Shown one piece after another: positions 58,001-64,000 of a stretch of DNA of 64,000 bases. Position 1 is the stretch's first letter. Each line of letters begins with the position of its first letter. Made by a program: the position numbers and the translations under genes. The stretch is from Prochilodus magdalenae (Eukaryota; Chordata; Actinopteri; Characiformes; Prochilodontidae), in assembly GCA_024036415.1 (NCBI GenBank), contig JAMWET010005499.1, positions 1-64,000 of the forward strand. The letters are read 5' to 3'. Below the pieces are notes generated by a model, which searched no databases, was not told the origin of the DNA, and saw nothing but the letters and a program-made list of their open reading frames with translations.

Positions 58001-58912
58001 CCTGAGGAGGAGTTAGGAATGTTGAATGCTTTTCACTGTGTCAGCTATGTAAAACGTCCTGTATTAAAATGTGGCTAATAAATCATACTGTTCAGAGCTC
58101 CCAGATTGCAGTGTCTACCTGACATGCGGAGACATGAGAGCTAGGCTAGTTGTATATTAGTGCTGTGGGTACATTTTTGCTAGCATGTGATCTAAGGTCA
58201 AATCTGAATGGGCTTGCAAGAGTAAAAAAGAACAATGCATTCTTGCTTGCATTCTTTCATTGAATGCACTCAGTCGACTGCACAGCCTTGTATCAGTATA
58301 TCCATCAGTTATAAAACCACTCATTCTACAATCTGCACAGCTTCTAGAGCTCTATCATTTTGGTTGTCAGACTCAGGGTCACAGTCATGTCCGGTTGTGG
58401 TTAGGAAAGTGTTACCATGCTATGAATATCGGAGATTATAACATGTCATGTCAATGCACGCTGTGTGCATATCCTACATAGGATTTGAATGCAAACTTTT
58501 CAAAGCATTCCGAGTATTTTTGAGCCCCTGTGGTGATATCCATCACAGAAATATGCTGCTTTTAAATGCAGCGGCATCTTTGAGGACAAACGTAACAGGC
58601 ATTCAGTTATGGTTCACAGTCTTTTCCTTTATGCGCAGGGGTTTCTTAGGATTCCATGAATTGTTTGATAATACTATGCTCACTGAAGTGGATTATTTTT
58701 AAACAGTTGGATTTTTTTTTTTTTTTTTGCTGATGTATTTTTGGAAAACTGATAAGCCTTGAACTATCCATGCTCATAAAGGACTGAGCATTTTACACCA
58801 GACTGATTACATCAGCTGCTTTATCAGATGGTAAGTCTTATAATGTTCCCACTTTAACATCTTTTATTAAATTATTATTTTATGTGTTGTAGGCATCAAT
58901 TTCAGAACCATC
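55021..58912. other. Unannotated sequence
   Basis: About 3.9 kb without a recognised repeat family. The longest open frame in the window, 148 codons at 55389-55835, has no motif and contains a CTCAATAAAAGAG polyadenylation-like string inside. The 99-codon minus frame at 56516-56217 has a weak acceptor-like TCCCTCCCCAG before it but no recognisable product. Low-complexity ATT/TTTTA tracts occur at 57015-57055 and poly-T at 58714-58729. Confidence 0.3.
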
Positions 58913-59704
58913 AAAGGAAGGAAGTGTGGGATTGCAGTGCTATTGGGAAGGAAGATAAGGGTTACCAGGAACAATACATGATGATAAGTTTAGACTGATA
59001 TGATCAATATTTATTGAGCTACACATACAGAAGTAGTGGACCCCAGTATGGAGTCAGGCCGCCATGTTTGTTTGCAAACGCAATATTCATATGTCTCGGC
59101 ATGGAGTTGTAGAGGCTTCTAATGGTGTCCTCTAATAATCCATCCCACACAGCTTGAATATTCTTACAAAGTTCCTGCAGACTATGTGGTAGGATGGAGG
59201 TAGGGGTGGAGGTGGAGTGACACCAGGCCTTCTGGACATGTGACAACAAATCATTCATCTTGGTGCCGATCCTGGTGCTTCCACACATGGATTCGTTAGT
59301 CGTCTTCACCAAGACTCGCCACCGAAGATGACCCGCTACCATTCGGAGTCACTCCGTAATAGTCTGGCACGACACCATTCCAGTCTTTGGTGACACTGAC
59401 ATGTTGTTAAGGGCATTGTAATAGTCTGCATGCATGTAGTCCTGCATCGTGCAGTTGTTTTCCAATGGTGCTTCACTAACAGGATGACTCATGGTGGGCA
59501 TCACTGCTTGCTGAATGTCTGCAACCATGGTTGTTGGGTCAGTCAGGTACAGTGATAAGCCCTATCCTTGCTTAGCTCGCATGTCTGGTTGTGAAACTTG
59601 AATAACGGGCATGTCTTTCAATGCCAGTTCTAACCACCAAGTTTCTTTCCTGTCGGTTGATTCCTTCTGTGTGCAACTATTTGCACAAATTTTTTTTGAT
59701 GATG
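58913..59704 (-). mobile_element. Tc1-derived family A (copy 5), nearly complete
   Basis: The longest family A copy. On the minus strand it runs from the terminus in AATAGTTGCACACAGAAGGA through GGTCAGTCAGGTACAG (complement) to a C-terminal frame IQAVWDGLLEDTIRSLYNSM, then PRHMNIAFANKHGGLTPYW. A TAGCTCAATAAATATTGATC tail and the second terminus follow. A GES in place of the first catalytic DES is followed by non-matching sequence, and the FQQDNA...NPIE part is missing. Confidence 0.8.
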
Positions 59705-59734
59705 AATGTATTTGCAAAAAAAAAGAAAATCATT

Positions 59735-59849
59735 AAGATAAAACATTGTCCTATCCTTGTATTGCTTTTATTTAAATAGTAGCCAAAGTCAATTTAAAGT
59801 CACTGCTGTTTTGATCTGCACCCCAACATTTCTGGAATGGGGATTGTAA
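59735..59849 (-). mobile_element. End fragment of the 20.1 kb-type teleost repeat
   Basis: TTTGATCTGCACCCCAACAT plus TTCTGGAATGGGGATTGTA resembles the outer end of the repeat seen at 20081 (CCCCAACTTTTTTGGAATTG in my recall of the family). Short and diverged. Confidence 0.4.
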
Positions 59850-61185
59850 TTTTCCCATTCAGCCTATCTGAAGATATACTATCTGTTCTCTGACAGTTTC
59901 TTTTCATGTGTTAGGTAAGGTGACCAGACAAGACAATGTAAAAAAGGAGCAGCCATGTAAAAATACTGGCCACTTAATGGAGAGTTTCAACCACTGCTGT
60001 ATCACACTTTATCCAGATCCCAACAGCAGCAGCTGAAATGACATCATTTAGTCAAAAACCTGTAAGCCTATTAACTTTCTTTTGGATGCAGATGCTCTAA
60101 CTGACAGTAATGTGCTTCCGCCTAGTTTAGATCAAAGCGCTGAAATCTTGGTCATGTTGAGAGGTAAAATGCTGCAGATGGAGAAAGTGCTTGTGTAACA
60201 GCTGGGATCGCATTCATTTCCATGCGGAAGCGTGCTGCTGAAAGCGCTGTTATATCTGAACGATGCATAATTACCCATGCAGAAATTTTACAGGGATGCT
60301 ATTGCTAAGATCAGGGACGAATGTTGCTTTTGGGTTGGAAATGTGGGCTGTATCACAGGAAGTCCAGTGACACAAAGGACTGTGATTATTGGGTGGTGTT
60401 TGACTAATGATAGGCCTAAAACCAAAGCTACAATTAGTATCTTGTCCTTTGAAGTATCCTTTGGGCGTATCTAGCCGCTGACAGCATGATCAAGCCCAGC
60501 GCTGCCCTGTAGGATGTCTTTAGTGCCGGTTTATTTTGGAACGTATGAGTATTAGGAGTTCTGCTCAAAATAGCAGGTCCAATCAGTTTCAGCTGATTTG
60601 ACTGAGGTTTTCCTCGGCGATGTTGTTTTCTGTGTCGACTCCAATCAGAAAATTGCATCTAAGCTTGGCTTCAACAGGAAGAGATAGATAAGCAAAGGCA
60701 AGGCTGTGATGTAGGCCTGGGGGTTAAGGGGTCACAACGCTTTGAACCACATCTATTCCCCGAGACCTGAAATGACTTACTGCTCTATTTCAAAGCACCA
60801 GAATACAAGTCTTACAGAAAGTGTTGCTTCAATAAGGAGGAGTTGCTCTTTCACATGCTGCACAGACATTTTGGGATTATTCCGTGTCAAATGTCAAGAG
60901 TGTAGGGTCCGGGCTGTCGGGAGCTCACAACTCTGGGTTACGAACTTTCATCACAACTGCAGATGGTACACCAGAGAGGTGTGCAAGTTCAGGGCTGTGG
61001 GTAGGTGATAGGTTTGAGAGTTTTAGGAAATCTCAAATTTCACCACGATTAAGATCACTTCATTTCTTCTATATGTGAGGTAGCCCATCACTTCAATCCA
61101 GAAATAAATAAGCCTTGCATGTACTTGATTCAATTGTTTATGGAAATATTAGAATAAATTAGAATAAAATACACAAAAAATAAAA
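59850..61185. other. Unannotated sequence
   Basis: No repeat family or convincing coding frame recognised. Confidence 0.4.
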
Positions 61186-61598
61186 TCCTCAAAAGAATTG
61201 TTGCACCCAGAAGAAAGTGTTTTCAGTGATGTTTATCAGGAAGATAGATTTAGATTAACAAAAGCTACACATATGGAAGTAGCGTCTCTCAGTATGATGT
61301 TGGGATACCATGTTTGCTAGCACAATCCCTCACACAGTTCCTGCACATTTTGCAGTTGGGGTGGAGGTGGAGTGACTCCAGACATTCTGGACATGAAACA
61401 CATAACAACAAACCACTCATCTTGGCGCTGACTACAGTGCCTCCACAAACGGATTCATTGGTCGACTCCACCAAGACTAAAGCAGGACTCGTCACTGAGC
61501 CACTTCGTCTGGCATGAACCACCATGGAAATCTTTGGCGACGTTGTCTGCCAATGGTGCTGGCATGGCGGGCATTCTGTTAGTGCCCGTTAGGTCTAA
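61186..61598 (-). mobile_element. Tc1-derived family A (copy 6)
   Basis: Starts with the terminus TCCTCAAAAGAATTGTTGCA and CCCAGAAGAAAGTGTTTTCA, then GCTACACATATGGAAGTAGC, GTTGGGGTGGAGGTGGAGTG, CTTGGCGCTGACTACAGTGC and TCTTTGGCGACGTTG match the copies at 0.6 and 58.9 kb. It is shortened internally and stops at the GGCGGGCATTCTGTTAGTGC segment, without the far terminus. Confidence 0.78.
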
Positions 61599-61733
61599 GC
61601 AGATTTTCACTATGGGAAAAATGAACGGCATTTTTTAAAAATCATTGCCATCACATACCTTTGCCTTATGAGGCTGTTTTGCATTCAAAATACAAATAAC
61701 GCTACATGAATGCATATAATCCTGAGGATAGAA

Positions 61734-61872
61734 GTTACATCACACGAGGCAAGTCAACTACTAACTCCACTACTATTAAACCCTCCCAACACCACCTACT
61801 CCATCTGTAGCTGGTGTTGGGAGGGTTTAATAGTAGTGGAGTTAGTAGTTGACTTGCCTCGTGTGATGTAAC
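61734..61872. repeat. Perfect 61 bp inverted repeat, 17 bp loop
   Basis: The left arm 61734-61794 starts GTTACATCACACGAGGCAAG. The right arm 61812-61872 is its exact reverse complement, all 61 positions, around the loop CCTACTCCATCTGTAGC. The last 7 bp of the left arm plus the loop (61788-61811) recur directly after the hairpin as 61870-61893 with one mismatch in 24. No transposase, terminal motif or target duplication marks it as a mobile element. Confidence 0.97.
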
Positions 61873-61893
61873 ACCAGCTACTCCATCTGTAGC

Positions 61894-62903
61894 CTACTGC
61901 TACAAAGGCATTATTAACTACCACATTTGTTGCAAGGTTACTGGCTTGAATAGGGAATCTTGGTTAGGTTGTCAGACTTAGACAGGACATAAAAGGGGTA
62001 CTTCTGGGTCATTATGTGAGACAAGGATTCTAAAACAATGACCAATTTGATAAACAGTTTGCTGCTGCTCAGAAGCTTACAGTTATACAACTCGATCTTT
62101 TCATAATTAAATGCGAAATGAAAAAGAGACGTCGCTGCACTAGTGTACCCTTGCCTGATTGGGTAAACTCATTTGCATGAGGCTGAAATCTACAGAACAA
62201 GATCCATTTCAACGCACATCAACATGTGCACAACAATGTGGCAGAGCTCTCCACTGAAATGAATAGGATGCAGTGAAATGGAATTGCAAGCCAGCACGGG
62301 CTGTCAGCTTGGATGTAGCAATATTTGTATTTTGTCTGGAAGGCCACAAACAAAGTCCCCACTCACCTGCAAAAGGCAGTCAAGTGGTCTTTCTGTTTAT
62401 CTTTGCAGGCTTAATAGGATACGGTGTCATTGCTCACCTGTAGTTTGGTTTTCTGAGATGAAGAGAATCAGCTTTTCACTGTTATCAATACAATATGATA
62501 GCTGCTGGGAGGCTTATTTGCTCTTTGAATTGCTCTGGAGCGCTAACACTCAGCATTCAGCTCCACAGTGCGTACAAAAAAATGTAAATTGAATCAGCAA
62601 TAAGAAAAACAAAACAGTGGATGAATCTTGAGCACAGAGCGCAGCACAGCCATAAAAAGCCACATGGCCACATATTTCTTTTGCTGAGTATGCTGAAAAT
62701 GTTATAAAAACACTGACTCCTTTTTTTAAAGATATTTCTATAGAATAGATCTTTAATAGAGAGCTTTTTATAAACCCTTTTCAAGTGAAACCTACACTAC
62801 ATATTCAAGCATTTGCAGATACTGCTTCTAATTAGCGGATCCTGTTACTTCAAGGTGCATCCATTAATAACAAAGGCATTCATTTTAGCATTATAAAGTC
62901 CAC
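61894..62903. other. Unannotated sequence
   Basis: No repeat family or convincing coding frame recognised. Confidence 0.4.
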
Positions 62904-63225
62904 CATGCCAAATGACAAGCATCTGCTAGAGTACTGGGCTATGAAGAAGTGGAAGCGCGTTCTGTAAAGTGATGGAGCACTTCTGGTTGAGCTGAAGTGG
63001 CATTTGTGTCCGGAACAAATTATCCAACATCAGTATCTGACCTCACTAATGCTCTTGAGGCTGAATGGGCTCAATTCCTCATAGCCATGTTCCAACATTC
63101 ACTGTAAAACAGCCTTCCCACAAGAGTAGCAGCAAACCTCCCCATCAATACCATTGATTTCAGAAGAAGCGTTGGATGAGCAGGTGTGTACCAACCTTTG
63201 GACATATAGTGCATCAGACTGTGTC
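62904..63225 (+). mobile_element. Deleted Tc1-like element, family D type, 3' part
   Basis: The plus frames read PNDKHLLEYWAMKKWKRVL, a stop and SDGA, the WKRVLWSDES segment with the first catalytic Asp kept but the following Glu-Ser changed. After a jump they read TNYPTSVSDLTNALEAEWAQ and LPTRVAA, the C-terminal SVPDLTNALxxEW...LPRRVEA segment. The middle with FQQDNA and NPIE is deleted. Ends near GTACCAACCTTTGGACATAT. It resembles the family of the 5' fragment at 8617-8925. Confidence 0.72.
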
Positions 63226-63869
63226 TGTTACAGCCAGACTATAAATGATAAAAGCTTTCCTCAAACTACTTTAAATAAGAGCTAATAGAACATGATTCTT
63301 AATTGTTGCTTGGGCGTTTGTATTAGACTCTTTATGATGCCACTGTAAAACAATGTAAAGACCATCTGGTATTTATAAATCATGATAAATGGTGTCTTGG
63401 TTTTATACTGACTCACTCATGAAAACCCGCTGCTTAGGCTACAGCTTCTATTCGCAGTCAGTGGCATATTTAGAGCAGCATCCAAGACCACATACTATAC
63501 CAAAGTTTGCATACTATACATGTTATAGTAATAATTGTGATATTATTGTGATGTGTACTACTATTACACACTATTTAATGTGGAAGTGTGATATGTTGGA
63601 CAGCATAGAACGTCTTGAAGGAGTGACTTTTTTGCACAAAACAGGTCCTATGCAATCAAAATGTGTCAATTCAAGGTTTACGCCTTCAGTCTGGTAACTG
63701 AAGTTCAAAGTAAGTTGGTGGTATCTACCCAGATATCAAAGATGAAAAAGATATTGGACAATTATCCACTGGGTGGTTTAAGATTCTAACCTGAACATTG
63801 AAATGAGAGTATTACTGCAATGAAAATAAACAAAAAATGACTGACATGTATTTCACAGTATTCTCTATG
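63226..63869. other. Unannotated sequence
   Basis: No repeat family or convincing coding frame recognised. Confidence 0.4.
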
Positions 63870-64000
63870 GTAACTGAAACGTGCCATATAGAGTGTAATA
63901 CCTCCACCAGCATGAATAACAGCTGTGATTGGAGTTGGCATGAAACGGACACGTTTCTGAAAGTTGGCCACATGAGTGTTCTGCCACTCTTGCATCAAAG
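63870..64000 (-). pseudogene. Tc1-like transposase C-terminus, cut by window end
   Basis: Minus frame from the window edge reads MQEWQNTHVANFQKRVRFMP, then ITAVIHAGGGITLY, the C-terminal MQEWNxI...F.xxxSMPxRxxAVIxAxGGxTxY of a Tc1 transposase. The frame is open over these 35 or so residues. The rest lies beyond 64000, so whether it is intact cannot be judged. Confidence 0.8.

Noticed and set aside
1..64000. A new multi-gene defence, biosynthetic or virus-like system
   Set aside because: No cluster of co-oriented coding genes, no recognised effector or capsid, and all strong coding similarities are to decayed Tc1 transposases or LINE proteins.

Overview
The window looks like vertebrate nuclear DNA from a teleost fish. 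It is AT-rich, has long dinucleotide and tetranucleotide microsatellites, no dense long reading frames and no operon-like layout. Much of it is made of repeat families I associate with fish: Tc1-like transposons, tRNA-derived SINEs, L2-type LINE remains, a Ty3/gypsy-type solo LTR and long-inverted-repeat MITEs. The palindromic MITE at 5.5, 18.7 and 43.8 kb makes an otophysan (characin or catfish lineage) my best guess; that is recall, not a database match. I found no complete host protein-coding gene and no RNA gene. The window is best read as intergenic or intronic sequence. One cysteine-free, protein-like frame on the minus strand (41.66-41.98 kb) is the only candidate host exon, and it is weak.

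Layout. 0-9 kb: a Tc1-derived deleted element (family A, minus), a (TA)n array, a Tc1-derived deleted element (family B, plus), a ~270 bp direct duplication, part of a palindromic MITE, a second (TA)n array, a SINE, the second family B copy and a Tc1-like 5' fragment. 9-20 kb: mostly unrecognised sequence, with a hAT-like MITE (11.84-12.42 kb), a pyrimidine-rich LTR-like block, a LINE C-terminal fragment running into a perfect 68 bp palindrome, a SINE and a palindromic MITE. 20-32 kb: a Tc1 transposase 3' fragment, a SINE nested in an older repeat, a Tc1-derived MITE with a TA target duplication (family C), and a broken L2-type LINE with a family A fragment inserted. 33-40 kb: a decayed Tc1 transposase, several hairpin-forming inverted repeats, an L2-type LINE 3' end with a GATA tail, a possible minus-strand LTR and a clear solo LTR with 5 bp target duplication. 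40-53 kb: a block with paired RFX-like X-box motifs, the candidate exon, a Tc1 transposase 5' half abutting a palindromic MITE, a 311 bp TTTC array, two family A copies, the second family C copy and another LTR-like block. 54-64 kb: more family A copies, a perfect 61 bp inverted repeat, a deleted Tc1-like element, and a Tc1 transposase C-terminus cut by the window edge.

Nothing here works as a pathway. The strongest biological story is how Tc1/mariner elements lose their catalytic core and keep spreading. Family B and family C each occur twice with the same internal deletion junction, and family A occurs six times. Both family C copies keep an open frame that encodes only the N-terminal helix-turn-helix of the transposase. 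Several fresh-looking inverted repeats (16.2, 34.7, 36.9, 51.7 and 61.8 kb) point to repeated fold-back or template-switch events. I did not find a previously undescribed functional system; the findings are structural and evolutionary leads.
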